This document shows positions 1 through 6,395 of a stretch of DNA of 9,891 nt, piece after piece; position 1 is the stretch's first letter, and every line of letters starts with the position of its first letter. A model generated the notes under the pieces. That model saw only the letters and a list, made by a program, of their open reading frames with translations, was not told the DNA's origin and did not search any database. A program made the position numbers and the translations under genes. This DNA is from an uncultured Bacteroides sp. (GTDB lineage Bacteria; Bacteroidota; Bacteroidia; Bacteroidales; Bacteroidaceae), in the NCBI GenBank assembly GCA_905197435.1, contig CAJJYX010000126.1, forward strand, positions 1 through 9,891, read 5' to 3'.

Positions 1-2
1 AT

Positions 3-299
3 GGTGAGTATTTTCCAACTTATGGTTGTATAAAAACTGGTGGACCTATATACGTTAAAAATGCTGTTAGTGGTTCTCCTAATTTAGACCCAAATTACTT
101 TGCATTACAAAAAACGGTAAAAGAGGGTGATTTTACTGATCCACTCTTTGAGATACCGGATGGTGTGACAAAGGTAAGAGTATATTTGTGGATAGAGGGA
201 CAAGATATTGATAGTTTGGAAACAGATTCTTCTGGATCTGATATATCTGTTTCTATAAATCTAATAAAAGACACAAAGGGATATTCTGATATAGAATAA
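3..299 (+). CDS. C-terminal part of unidentified protein from AT-rich segment
   Basis: The frame is open from the window edge to a TAA at 297-299 and gives 98 residues with no in-frame ATG, so this is the 3' end of a longer gene. The visible part is mostly polar and beta-rich in character (segments VRVYLWIEGQDID and SDISVSINLIKD) and has no membrane segment. The 'YLWIEGQD' stretch recalls the C-terminal part of secreted or structural-type proteins in AT-rich Bacillota, but I cannot name a family. Base composition and the strong ribosome site just downstream set it apart from the Bacteroides-like genes after base 657. The next gene's ribosome site begins 2 bases after this stop, suggesting one operon with the two small genes that follow. 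Confidence 0.6.
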   Translation, partial: GEYFPTYGCIKTGGPIYVKNAVSGSPNLDPNYFALQKTVKEGDFTDPLFEIPDGVTKVRVYLWIEGQDIDSLETDSSGSDISVSINLIKDTKGYSDIE

Positions 300-301
300 A
301 T

Positions 302-307
302 GGGAGG
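302..307 (+). promoter_or_regulatory. Strong Shine-Dalgarno site (GGGAGG)
   Basis: GGGAGG ends 5 bases before the ATG at 313. Bacteroidota rarely use such sites and none of the later genes here shows one, so this supports a different origin for the first ~655 bases. A second, weaker purine-rich site (GGGTGG, 435-440) precedes the ATG at 446. Confidence 0.75.
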
Positions 308-312
308 TAATT

Positions 313-453
313 ATGAAAGAAAAAAGGAAAGTTGATTTTGATTTATCTGCTCTTTCGTTAAAAGAGTTAGTTGAAGTGTATCAAGATATTACCAATTTTA
401 TTCAGTTTTTAGATGAAAGTGTAATAGAAGAGGCGGGTGGAAATAATGAATAA
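313..453 (+). CDS. Small hypothetical protein, 46 residues
   Basis: ATG at 313 follows an ideal GGGAGG site; the stop is TAA at 451-453. The product has a charged N-terminus (MKEKRKVDFD), then a leucine/valine-rich, probably helical stretch (LSALSLKELVEVYQDITNFIQF) and an acidic end. No signal peptide, cysteine or catalytic motif is visible. Its start is tightly coupled to the gene before it, and its last 8 bases overlap the ATG of the next gene, so the three look co-transcribed. Small helical proteins packed this way are common in phages and mobile elements of AT-rich Gram-positive bacteria, but I do not recognise the family. Confidence 0.6.
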   Translation: MKEKRKVDFDLSALSLKELVEVYQDITNFIQFLDESVIEEAGGNNE

Positions 454-655
454 TTTTTATGAGTTTATAAAAAAAGATGTAGAATCAAAAAAGAATTTAC
501 TTTCTACTTTGCCTACTAAAACTAAGACAAATAAAAGAAAATATAATCAGGAATTAGAAAAAATAAGAAAGAAGTATGATGAGTATAGGTTAAGTACTAG
601 GAATTATTTGGTTGCGAAGAGTAAAAAAATTGATATAAAAGATAATAGAGAAGAT
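446..655 (+). CDS. 5' part of a lysine-rich, helical hypothetical protein, cut at the junction
   Basis: ATG at 446 lies 5 bases after GGGTGG and is preferred over an in-frame GTG at 437. About 70 residues are native: highly charged, lysine- and glutamate-rich, with a likely coiled-coil stretch around residues 30-48 (KRKYNQELEKIRKKYDEY). At about 653-657 the composition changes abruptly. The reading frame stays open to a stop at 985, but from there it translates rnpA in the wrong frame (glycine-, cysteine- and histidine-rich), so the 180-residue open frame is not one natural protein. The true C-terminus is lost. No function can be assigned. A gene finder may report the full 437/446-985 frame; I regard only the first part as real. 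Confidence 0.55.
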
Positions 656-657
656 GT
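653..657. other. Junction between AT-rich foreign-looking DNA and Bacteroides-like chromosome
   Basis: Upstream, the sequence is AT-rich with adenine-rich codons. From about base 657 it is GC-rich and continues immediately in the rnpA frame (Phe-Ala-Gly-Gly-Ser-Arg-Ser). The gene on the left loses its 3' end and rnpA loses its 5' end at the same place. I see no tRNA, inverted terminal repeat or integrase beside the joint. An assembly chimera is the simplest explanation, with insertion of a mobile element the alternative. Confidence 0.7.
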
Positions 658-1013
658 TTGCGGGCGGTTCACGTTCGTTTTCGGTCTTTCCTTTGCGTGT
701 GGTCTACCTGCCGGTGGAGGAGCTGGAGGCGCCTGTTTCCATTCTTGTCAGTGTTTCGAAACGCCGTTTCAAGCGGGCGGTGAAGCGCAACCGTGTGAAA
801 CGCCAGATACGCGAAGCCTACCGCATGAACAAACACGGGCTGCTGGCAGTGCTGACGGAAAAGAAGTGCCGCCTGGCCGTGGCTTTCATCTATCTTTCGG
901 ACCAGTTGGTAGACTCTTCTGTCATCGAGGACCGCATGAAGACCGCTTTGGCGCGCATTGCCGAGAAGATGGCGGCAAGCGCTGAGGCTGTGCAAACTCC
1001 GCAAGTGCCATGA
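654..1013 (+). CDS. rnpA: Ribonuclease P protein component, N-terminus missing
   Basis: RnpA is the small basic protein that binds the RNase P RNA and helps remove 5' leaders from precursor tRNAs. The diagnostic motif is present: [14 protein letters not shown] (residues 44-57), containing the conserved RNR (45-47), preceded by [13 protein letters not shown]. The C-terminal helix and tail are complete. What is missing is the first roughly 20-30 residues of the family, which carry conserved aromatic residues of the substrate cleft. The ATG at 654 is probably fortuitous, because native sequence seems to begin with the TTT at about 657. The stop overlaps the yidD start (ATGA at 1010-1013), implying coupled translation. 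As written the product is probably impaired; since rnpA is normally essential, an intact version is expected in the real genome. Confidence 0.85.
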   Translation: MFAGGSRSFSVFPLRVVYLPVEELEAPVSILVSVSKRRFKRAVKRNRVKRQIREAYRMNKHGLLAVLTEKKCRLAVAFIYLSDQLVDSSVIEDRMKTALARIAEKMAASAEAVQTPQVP

Positions 1014-1231
1014 AGCGTTTGCTTTCATATCTGCTGCTGCTTCCCATTTATTTCTATCAGAAGTGCATATCGCCCATGATAGGGCCTTCGTGCCGCTTCA
1101 CCCCCACCTGCTCGCAATATGCGGTGGAGGCCATCAAGAAACACGGACCTTTCAAAGGGCTTTATCTGGCTGTGAGGCGCATTCTGCGCTGCCATCCCTG
1201 GGGAGGCTCCGGATATGACCCCGTTCCATGA
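1010..1231 (+). CDS. yidD: Membrane protein insertion efficiency factor YidD
   Basis: YidD is a small inner-membrane-associated protein that assists YidC-dependent insertion of membrane proteins. All 73 residues fit the family. There is an amphipathic/hydrophobic N-terminus ([19 protein letters not shown]), the signature [18 protein letters not shown] (25-42), then a KHGPFKG stretch (44-50) and a C-terminal [17 protein letters not shown]. The four family cysteines are present at 19, 28, 34 and 61. The start overlaps the rnpA stop by 4 bases and its own stop overlaps the tatD start by 4 bases, so the three genes are translationally coupled. The rnpA-yidD pairing is widely conserved in bacteria. 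Confidence 0.96.
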   Translation: MKRLLSYLLLLPIYFYQKCISPMIGPSCRFTPTCSQYAVEAIKKHGPFKGLYLAVRRILRCHPWGGSGYDPVP

Positions 1232-1893
1232 ATATTCCGGCAGACATACATACACACCGGCTTCCGCAGGTGCCCGGAGCGGCCATTGTGAATTGCTATC
1301 CCGAGACGTTCTCTCCACAGAGCGGCGGATGGTATTCCATAGGGATACACCCTTGGCATATAGGCCGGAGCGGGGATGGACATTCCGTAGCAGGCGGTGT
1401 CGCGGATAGCAGGGAGTGTGGCTTGGAAGAATTGGCGCGTCATCCCCAAGTACTTGCCGTGGGCGAGGCCGGGCTGGACAAGCTGGCAGATGCTCCGATG
1501 GATTTGCAGGTGGAAATATTCAGGCACCAGGCACGCTTGGCAGAGGAAGTGGGAAAGCCGCTGGTGATTCATCTGGTAAAGGCAACCGATGAACTGCTGA
1601 AAGTGAAGTGCGTCTTGTGCCCGTCGAATCCGTGGATAATTCATGGTTTTCGTGGCAAGGCGGCACTGGCGGAGGAGTACCTGAAGCATGGTTTCTATCT
1701 CTCGTTTGGAGAGAAGTTCCAGGAAGCAGCCCTGCGCCTGATACCTGCCGACCGTCTTTTCATCGAAACGGATGAGAGCGGAGTTCCCGTCGGAGAACTG
1801 TATGCGCGCGCCGCCGAAGTGCGTGGCATCTCTCCCGGAGAGCTTGGAGAAACGGTGCGGAGAAATGTCCGTGCAGTCTTTTTTAAACCCTAA
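1228..1893 (+). CDS. tatD: TatD family metal-dependent hydrolase
   Basis: This is an amidohydrolase-type TIM barrel of the TatD family; characterised members are metal-dependent DNases. The expected metal ligands are visible: D6-H8-H10 in DIHTH, then GIHPWH (39-44), the bridging E80 in VGEAGLD, H115 in VIHLVKA, H139 in IIHGFRG and D182 in ETDE. At 221 residues it is shorter than the usual ~255-265, mainly in the N-terminal half, as I expect for the Bacteroidota form. Despite the family name a role in protein export is not expected; a cytosolic nuclease or repair-type role is more likely, but the substrate is not shown by sequence. The ATG at 1228 overlaps the yidD stop. Confidence 0.9.
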   Translation: MNIPADIHTHRLPQVPGAAIVNCYPETFSPQSGGWYSIGIHPWHIGRSGDGHSVAGGVADSRECGLEELARHPQVLAVGEAGLDKLADAPMDLQVEIFRHQARLAEEVGKPLVIHLVKATDELLKVKCVLCPSNPWIIHGFRGKAALAEEYLKHGFYLSFGEKFQEAALRLIPADRLFIETDESGVPVGELYARAAEVRGISPGELGETVRRNVRAVFFKP

Positions 1894-1895
1894 GA

Positions 1896-1927
1896 GTTGT
1901 TTCTTAGAATAAAGAGTCGTATTTTTG
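1896..1927 (+). promoter_or_regulatory. Bacteroidota-type promoter for tyrS
   Basis: The -7 box TAttTTTG (1920-1927) matches TAnnTTTG fully. A GTTG at 1896-1899 matches three of four positions of the -33 TTTG box, with a 20-base spacer. It starts directly after the tatD stop, giving tyrS a predicted leader of about 65 bases that is very AT-rich. It indicates that tyrS can be transcribed independently of rnpA-yidD-tatD. Confidence 0.6.
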
Positions 1928-2000
1928 CGCAGATTAAGATAGGAATCAAACAATTCATAGATAACCATTTAAATAATTAATCAGATAACTTAATCATTCG

Positions 2001-3293
2001 ATGAATTTTGTAGAAGAATTAAGATGGCGTGGCATGCTCCACGATATGATGCCGGGTACAGAAGAACTTCTGGCTAAGGAACAAGTGACTGCATACATTG
2101 GTTTCGACCCTACTGCGGACTCTTTGCACATCGGACACCTTTGCAGTGTGATGATCCTGCGTCACTTCCAGCGTTGCGGACACAAGCCGTTGGCACTGAT
2201 TGGCGGTGCTACGGGTATGATTGGTGACCCTTCCGGAAAGTCTGCCGAACGCAATCTGCTTACGGAAGAGACGTTGCAGCGCAATCTGGCCGGCATGAAG
2301 GCCCAGCTCTCCAAGTTCCTGGATTTTGATTCGGATGCTCCCAACCGTGCCGAGTTGGTGAACAACTACGATTGGATGAAGAATTTCACTTTCCTTGATT
2401 TTGCCCGCGAAGTGGGTAAGCACATCACCGTGAACTATATGATGGCGAAGGATTCTGTAAAGAAGCGCCTGAACGGTGAGGCCCGTGACGGTCTTTCCTT
2501 CACGGAATTCACCTACCAGTTGTTGCAGGGCTACGACTTCCTGCATCTGTACGAAACCAAGGGTTGCAAGCTGCAGATGGGTGGCAGCGACCAATGGGGC
2601 AATATCACCACCGGTGCCGAGCTGATTCGCCGTACGAACGGTGGGGAAGTGTTTGCATTGACCAGCCCGCTGATTACGAAGGCTGATGGTGGCAAGTTCG
2701 GCAAGACAGAGTCCGGAAACATCTGGCTCGACCCGCGCTACACCTCTCCGTACAAGTTCTACCAGTTCTGGCTGAACGTGAGCGATGAGGATGCCAAACG
2801 CTACATCAAGATATTCACCGCACTGTCCAAGGAAGAGATTGACGCTCTGACGGCCGAGCACGAGGCTGCTCCCCATCTGCGTGTCCTCCAGAAGCGCCTG
2901 GCCAAGGAAGTGACTATCATGGTTCACTCCGAAGAAGACTACAATGCTGCCGTGGACGCATCCAACATCCTGTTCGGCAATGCAACTTCCGACGCGCTGA
3001 AGAAGCTGGACGAAGACACACTGCTGGCTGTGTTCGAGGGGGTTCCCCAGTTCGAAATATCCCGCGATGCACTGGCTGCCGGTGTGAAGGCGGTTGATTT
3101 GTTCGTGGACAATGCTGCAGTATTCGCTTCCAAGGGTGAGATGCGCAAGTTGGTGCAAGGCGGTGGCGTTTCTCTGAACAAGGAGAAACTGGCTGCTTTC
3201 GACCAAGTGGTTACGACGGCCGACCTGCTGGACGAAAAATACCTGCTGGTACAGCGCGGCAAGAAGAATTACTATCTGATTATCGCCAAATAA
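2001..3293 (+). CDS. tyrS: Tyrosyl-tRNA synthetase (class I, bacterial type)
   Basis: This cytosolic enzyme activates tyrosine with ATP and charges tRNA-Tyr. The 430 residues match the full bacterial length. Visible are the Rossmann-fold start [16 protein letters not shown] (32-47) with the HIGH signature at 43-46, the [11 protein letters not shown] loop (69-79), the tyrosine-site region [10 protein letters not shown] (171-180), GGSDQWGN (194-201) and the KMSKS equivalent KFGKT (232-236). The C-terminus carries the S4-like RNA-binding domain (about 365-430, including [10 protein letters not shown]). The start is the first ATG after the AT-rich leader and gives the usual MNFVEEL beginning. There is a promoter upstream and a strong terminator downstream, so it is probably monocistronic. 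Confidence 0.97.
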   Translation: MNFVEELRWRGMLHDMMPGTEELLAKEQVTAYIGFDPTADSLHIGHLCSVMILRHFQRCGHKPLALIGGATGMIGDPSGKSAERNLLTEETLQRNLAGMKAQLSKFLDFDSDAPNRAELVNNYDWMKNFTFLDFAREVGKHITVNYMMAKDSVKKRLNGEARDGLSFTEFTYQLLQGYDFLHLYETKGCKLQMGGSDQWGNITTGAELIRRTNGGEVFALTSPLITKADGGKFGKTESGNIWLDPRYTSPYKFYQFWLNVSDEDAKRYIKIFTALSKEEIDALTAEHEAAPHLRVLQKRLAKEVTIMVHSEEDYNAAVDASNILFGNATSDALKKLDEDTLLAVFEGVPQFEISRDALAAGVKAVDLFVDNAAVFASKGEMRKLVQGGGVSLNKEKLAAFDQVVTTADLLDEKYLLVQRGKKNYYLIIAK

Positions 3294-3343
3294 TGGCATC
3301 AAAAAGAGACGTAATCAAGAAATAATGCTTCAGCAGTAAAAAT

Positions 3344-3380
3344 AGCCCCGAAATATTTGCATATTTCGGGGCTTCCTTTT
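3344..3380 (+). terminator. Intrinsic terminator of tyrS
   Basis: A perfect 13-base-pair stem (3344-3356 with 3361-3373, AGCCCCGAAATAT and its complement) closes a 4-base loop, TTGC, followed by the T-rich run tccttttatcttt. It lies about 50 bases after the tyrS stop. Its loop overlaps the -33 box of the next promoter. Confidence 0.85.
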
Positions 3381-3387
3381 ATCTTTG
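3356..3387 (+). promoter_or_regulatory. Consensus Bacteroidota promoter for tRNA-Gln
   Basis: TTTG at 3356-3359 and TAtcTTTG at 3380-3387 are both full matches to the -33 and -7 boxes, with a 20-base spacer. Transcription should begin around 3393-3396, about 20-25 bases before the mature tRNA 5' end. The -33 box lies across the loop of the tyrS terminator, so the two elements share bases. Confidence 0.75.
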
Positions 3388-3417
3388 CACCGCTTTTTAA
3401 CAGAAAGCCCCTATGTT

Positions 3418-3488
3418 TGGACTATGGTGTAATGGTAGCACAACAGGTTTTGGTTCTGTTTGCCCAGGTTCGAATCCTGGTAGTCCAA
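3418..3488 (+). tRNA. tRNA-Gln (anticodon UUG)
   Basis: A full cloverleaf of 71 bases can be folded by eye. The acceptor stem TGGACTA (3418-3424) pairs with TAGTCCA (3481-3487), and the U1-A72 pair is typical of glutamine tRNAs. The D stem is GTG/CAC, the anticodon stem ACAGG/TCTGT (3443-3447 with 3455-3459), the loop TTTTGGT with anticodon TTG at 3450-3452, and the T arm CCAGG-TTCGAAT-CCTGG. The discriminator base is A3488. The 3' CCA is not encoded. It has its own promoter and terminator. Confidence 0.95.
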
Positions 3489-3517
3489 CAACGATACCGT
3501 CAATTACAGCTAAAAAC

Positions 3518-3549
3518 CCACTAAAATCGCAAGTTTTAGTGGTTTTTTT
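3518..3549 (+). terminator. Intrinsic terminator after tRNA-Gln
   Basis: The stem CCACTAAAA (3518-3526) pairs perfectly with TTTTAGTGG (3534-3542) around a 7-base loop, TCGCAAG, and is followed by seven T residues (3543-3549). A-rich bases before the stem can extend the pairing with the T run. It begins 30 bases after the tRNA. Confidence 0.85.
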
Positions 3550-3865
3550 AGTTGCATCCGAATAGGCGTCGAAAAAACAGACACGATTTCGGTGCCAGAT
3601 TAGGTGACACGACAACCCCCATTCTGTCATGCAGAATGATAGTGAATTTTAGTTTCAACACATCCTCCTGTTCATGCTATAGATGCAGCAAAGCATTCTT
3701 ATATAGGTATGGATTTTTCCTTTTTACAAATCTTTGAACGATATTGCTATATAATTGACACAAATTTGCACGGTTTCTCCGTTTTCTTTTGTTACATTTG
3801 CATCGTGTACGTAAACGAGGTGTCTTTGGCCACCGGATTTGTAACCTATTTAACGTAGTGCAATC
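3550..3865. other. Gene-free stretch between tRNA-Gln and the kduI remnant
   Basis: I find no convincing coding region here: short open frames have no family-like sequence and poor composition. A small perfect hairpin lies at 3620-3638 (CATTCTG and CAGAATG around TCATG), without a following T run. The second half becomes AT-rich and holds the likely promoter for the uronate genes. I looked for a second copy of the tRNA 3' end that would mark an integration site and saw none. Confidence 0.5.
3765..3800 (+). promoter_or_regulatory. Probable promoter of the kduI-kduD unit
   Basis: TACATTTG at 3793-3800 matches the TAnnTTTG -7 box. The best upstream TTTG is at 3765-3768 with a 24-base spacer, longer than the usual 19-21, so the -33 assignment is weak. 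A leader of about 55-60 bases would precede the kduI start at 3866. It would now drive kduD through the damaged kduI. Confidence 0.45.
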
Positions 3866-4097
3866 ATGAAAACGAACTATGAAATTCGCTATGCTGCGCA
3901 TCCCGAAGATGTAAAAAGCTACGATACGAAAAGAATCCGCCGCGATTTCCTTATAGGAAAAGTATTTTCTCAAAATAAAGTTAGTATAGTATATTCCATG
4001 TACGGTCCGTATGGTGGTGTAAGCTCCCTGTTTTCCGATCCGGTGCGAGGTGGTTATTGAGTATAGACGGATTGTGAATCGTATATATCAATGGTAG
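3866..4097 (+). pseudogene. kduI: 5-keto-4-deoxyuronate isomerase, truncated and frameshifted
   Basis: The first ~46 codons (MKTNYEIRYAAHPEDVKSYD...VYSMY) match the N-terminus of KduI, which converts 5-keto-4-deoxyuronate to 2,5-diketo-3-deoxygluconate; the intact family is about 280 residues. After the TAC at 4001 the frame shifts by one base. The expected RMVV follows in another frame (4008-4019), then a TAA. Next comes a degenerate APCFPIRCEVVI (4023-4058), recalling the family's (A/S)-(P/Y)-F-L-x-R-R-E-x-G segment about 20 residues further on. The remaining ~190 residues, including the metal-binding cupin core, are absent. The open frame from 3866 to 4060 encodes 64 residues, the last ~18 being out-of-frame noise. 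It lies just upstream of kduD, its usual partner. The pathway step must come from another copy or is lost. Confidence 0.8.
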
Positions 4098-4149
4098 GGG
4101 GTAACATAAACTGATTTTAATTACTTATTTAAACTTAATAATTTACATT

Positions 4150-4953
4150 ATGAATCCGTATTTGAATTTTTCTTTGGAAGGTAAAGTAGCCCTTGTTACG
4201 GGTGCTTCTTATGGTATCGGTTTTGCCATCGCTTCGGCTTTTGCAGAGCAGGGTGCAACCATTTGCTTCAACGACATCAACCAGGAGCTGGTAGACAAGG
4301 GCCTGGCTGCGTATGCTGCAAAAGGCATCAAAGTACACGGTTATGTATGCGATGTGACTGACGAACCTGCTGTTCAGGCTATGGTGGCTCAGATTGAGAA
4401 GGAAGTAGGCTCTATCGACATCCTCGTGAACAATGCAGGCATCATCCGCCGCGTTCCTATGCACGAGATGGAGGCTGCCGATTTCCGCCGCGTAATCGAC
4501 ATCGACCTCAACGCTCCGTTCATCGTGTCAAAGGCTGTCCTGCCTGCCATGATGAAGAAGGGCCACGGTAAAATCATCAATATCTGCTCCATGATGTCCG
4601 AATTGGGCCGTGAGACCGTATCGGCTTATGCTGCTGCCAAGGGTGGCTTGAAGATGCTGACCCGCAACATCTGTTCTGAATATGGCGAATACAACATCCA
4701 GTGTAACGGCATCGGCCCGGGTTACATCGCTACTCCGCAGACCGCTCCGCTTCGCGAAAGACAAGCTGACGGCAGCCGCCATCCGTTCGATTCGTTCATC
4801 TGCGCCAAGACTCCGGCAGGCCGCTGGCTGAATCCGGAAGAACTTACCGGTCCTGCAGTGTTCCTGGCATCCGAAGCCTCTAATGCAGTCAACGGCCACA
4901 TCCTTTATGTGGATGGCGGTATCTTGGCTTACATCGGAAAGCAACCGAAATAA
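4150..4953 (+). CDS. kduD: 2-keto-3-deoxy-D-gluconate 5-dehydrogenase (SDR family), often annotated gluconate 5-dehydrogenase
   Basis: This is a cytosolic NAD(P)-dependent short-chain dehydrogenase that, in uronate catabolism, reduces 2,5-diketo-3-deoxygluconate to 2-keto-3-deoxygluconate. The 267 residues are full length for the family. The cofactor motif TGASYGIG lies at 18-25, D68 in CDVTD binds adenine, NNAG is at 94-97, and the catalytic set is S147, Y160 and K164 (YAAAK). NGIGPGYIATP (186-196) follows, with the usual C-terminal YVDGG (253-257). The ATG is preceded by an AT-rich leader without a Shine-Dalgarno site. The kduI remnant directly upstream supports KduD over a true gluconate dehydrogenase, though SDR substrate choice cannot be proven from motifs. 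All key residues are intact, so the gene is probably still functional. Confidence 0.87.
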   Translation: MNPYLNFSLEGKVALVTGASYGIGFAIASAFAEQGATICFNDINQELVDKGLAAYAAKGIKVHGYVCDVTDEPAVQAMVAQIEKEVGSIDILVNNAGIIRRVPMHEMEAADFRRVIDIDLNAPFIVSKAVLPAMMKKGHGKIINICSMMSELGRETVSAYAAAKGGLKMLTRNICSEYGEYNIQCNGIGPGYIATPQTAPLRERQADGSRHPFDSFICAKTPAGRWLNPEELTGPAVFLASEASNAVNGHILYVDGGILAYIGKQPK

Positions 4954-5065
4954 TAATGGATAATTGAGAATGGATAACCAAAGAGTGCGGCGATAAGCCC
5001 GTCCCCCTCCCCGGTTATCCATTCTTTTATTGTATTATCCACTATTCATTGTCAATTATCCATTA
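4954..5065. repeat. Nested inverted repeats between kduD and the DUF4861 gene
   Basis: Two perfect inverted repeats are nested. The outer is TAATGGATAATTGA (4954-4967) with its complement at 5052-5065; the inner is AGAATGGATAACC (4967-4979) with its complement at 5013-5025, around a 33-base loop that includes a C-rich run. Short words such as GGATAA/TTATCC and AATTATC recur throughout. The block starts right after the kduD stop and ends 14 bases before the next start. As RNA it would fold into a long two-tier hairpin that could terminate, stabilise or attenuate. It resembles the short-word intergenic repeats common in Bacteroides genomes. Confidence 0.75.
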
Positions 5066-5079
5066 TCAATTATCAACCG

Positions 5080-6312
5080 ATGAAGAACCTTTTTTTATTA
5101 TGTATGGCGGCCCTATTCTGCCTTGCTTGCAACGACAGCAAGACAGTGACCGTTACGGTGACCAATCCGTTGGCAATGGACCGCTCCGGTGAGATGGTAG
5201 AAGTGTCCATGACCGAAATCTCGAACCGTCTGAACCTGGCAGACACAGCGCAGGTGGTGGTGCTGAATGCAGAAGGGGAGCAGGTGCCCTACCAAGTGAC
5301 CTATGACGACAAACTAATCTTCCCTGCTACGGTATCTGCCAATGCGTCGGCTGCATATACCATCCAGGCCGGCACTCCCGTCGATGTGGAGGTAAGGGCT
5401 TGCGGACGGCAGTATCCCGAGCGTCTGGACGACGTGGCTTGGGAGAACGACTTGGTGGGTTTCCGTGCCTACGGTCCTGCGCTGCAGGCAAAAGGCGAGC
5501 GCGGTTTCGGCTACGACTTGTTCACGAAGCGCGGCACCTCTGCACCGGTGCTGGAAGACATGTATGCCAAGGAACTGGATGCCGACTCCTGGAAGCAGGT
5601 CAACGAATTGCGCAAGACAGACCCGGAGGCAGCCGGTGAGCTGGTGAGTACGTTCTCCTATCATGTAGACCACGGTTTTGGCATGGACTGTTATGCAGTA
5701 GGCCCCACGCTGGGAGCCGGAGTGTCTGCGCTGATGGTGAATGACAGCATTATCTATCCGTGGTGCTACAAGACGCAGGAAGTGCTGGACAACGGCCCGT
5801 TGCGCTTCACGGTGAAGCTGGAGTTCAATCCGCTGGCTGTGAAAGGTGATACCACGGTGGTGGAAACTCGTCTGATTATGTTGGATGCCGGTTCTCATCT
5901 GAACCGTACAGCCGTTTCGTACAGCAATCTGAAGGAGCCCCTGCCCATTGTCACCGGTATTGTGCTGCATGAGCCGGATGGTGCCGTGGTGGCTGATGCT
6001 GCAGACGGCTATATGACGTATGTAGACCCCACTACCGGTCCGGATAACGGCAAGATATTCATGGGAGCCGCTTTCCCCGCCGTTGTGAAGGAAGCCAAAA
6101 CCGTGCTTTTCCCGGCAGAGGAGAAGAAGACGCGCAACAATGCGGACGGTCATGTACTGGCTGTCAGCGACTATGAGCCGGGTGCCGACTACGTGTATTA
6201 CTGGGGGTTTGCCTGGGATCGTGCGGATATCAAGACTGCTGAAGCCTGGAATCAATATATGGCTGATTTTGCGCAGAAGGTGCGTAATCCGCTGAAAATT
6301 GAGGTCAGATAA
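5080..6312 (+). CDS. DUF4861 domain lipoprotein
   Basis: The 410-residue protein starts with a lipoprotein signal peptide: MKNLFLLCMAALFCLAC, with the lipobox LAC and C17 as the lipidated residue, so it should be exported and anchored in an envelope membrane. The body is mostly beta-rich. Recognisable stretches are VTVTNPLAMDRSGEMVEV near the N-terminus, WENDLVGFRAYGPAL (about 120-134), GYDLFTKRGTSAPVLEDM (144-161) and DHGFGMDCYAVGPTLGAG (192-209), which I associate with DUF4861. No catalytic function is established to my knowledge; aromatic and acidic residues would suit carbohydrate contact, but that is inference. The gene follows kduD in the same direction, and members often sit in polysaccharide-use loci near uronate genes, so a part in handling acidic glycans is plausible. 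A terminator follows. Confidence 0.75.
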   Translation: MKNLFLLCMAALFCLACNDSKTVTVTVTNPLAMDRSGEMVEVSMTEISNRLNLADTAQVVVLNAEGEQVPYQVTYDDKLIFPATVSANASAAYTIQAGTPVDVEVRACGRQYPERLDDVAWENDLVGFRAYGPALQAKGERGFGYDLFTKRGTSAPVLEDMYAKELDADSWKQVNELRKTDPEAAGELVSTFSYHVDHGFGMDCYAVGPTLGAGVSALMVNDSIIYPWCYKTQEVLDNGPLRFTVKLEFNPLAVKGDTTVVETRLIMLDAGSHLNRTAVSYSNLKEPLPIVTGIVLHEPDGAVVADAADGYMTYVDPTTGPDNGKIFMGAAFPAVVKEAKTVLFPAEEKKTRNNADGHVLAVSDYEPGADYVYYWGFAWDRADIKTAEAWNQYMADFAQKVRNPLKIEVR

Positions 6313-6345
6313 CTCTGCTGTCGAGAGTTGGCCGGAATATAACCG

Positions 6346-6390
6346 AAAAGGATGTGTTAAGATTCAGTTTAACCATCCTTTTTGTATTTT
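6346..6390 (+). terminator. Intrinsic terminator after the DUF4861 gene
   Basis: AAAAGGATGtGTTAA (6346-6360) pairs with TTAACCATCCTTTT (6369-6382), with one bulged base and a loop of about 8 bases, followed by the T-rich tttgtatttt. It starts about 35 bases after the stop codon. Its A-rich 5' flank could let it act partly in both directions between these convergent genes. Confidence 0.75.
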
Positions 6391-6395
6391 CAGGT

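Noticed and set aside
437..985. A single 182-residue protein from 437 to 985
   Set aside because: Its second half is rnpA read in the wrong frame. The composition breaks at about 655, so it is an accidental fusion across the junction.
1162..1968. Minus-strand 268-residue open frame across yidD and tatD
   Set aside because: yidD and tatD have full family motifs on the plus strand; this frame shows none and covers parts of both genes.
2019..3302. A 427-residue open frame antisense to nearly the whole tyrS gene
   Set aside because: It follows from tyrS codon use, which leaves few antisense stops. It has no recognisable domain or promoter, and the plus strand encodes an unmistakable TyrRS.
3397..3630. 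Minus-strand 77-residue open frame over the tRNA, containing GFEPGQTEPKP
   Set aside because: It is the antisense translation of tRNA-Gln and its terminator, a well-known kind of false protein.
3418..3865. tRNA-Gln as an occupied integration site for a mobile element
   Set aside because: I found no second copy of the tRNA 3' end and no integrase nearby; the sequence after it is simply a terminator and non-coding DNA.
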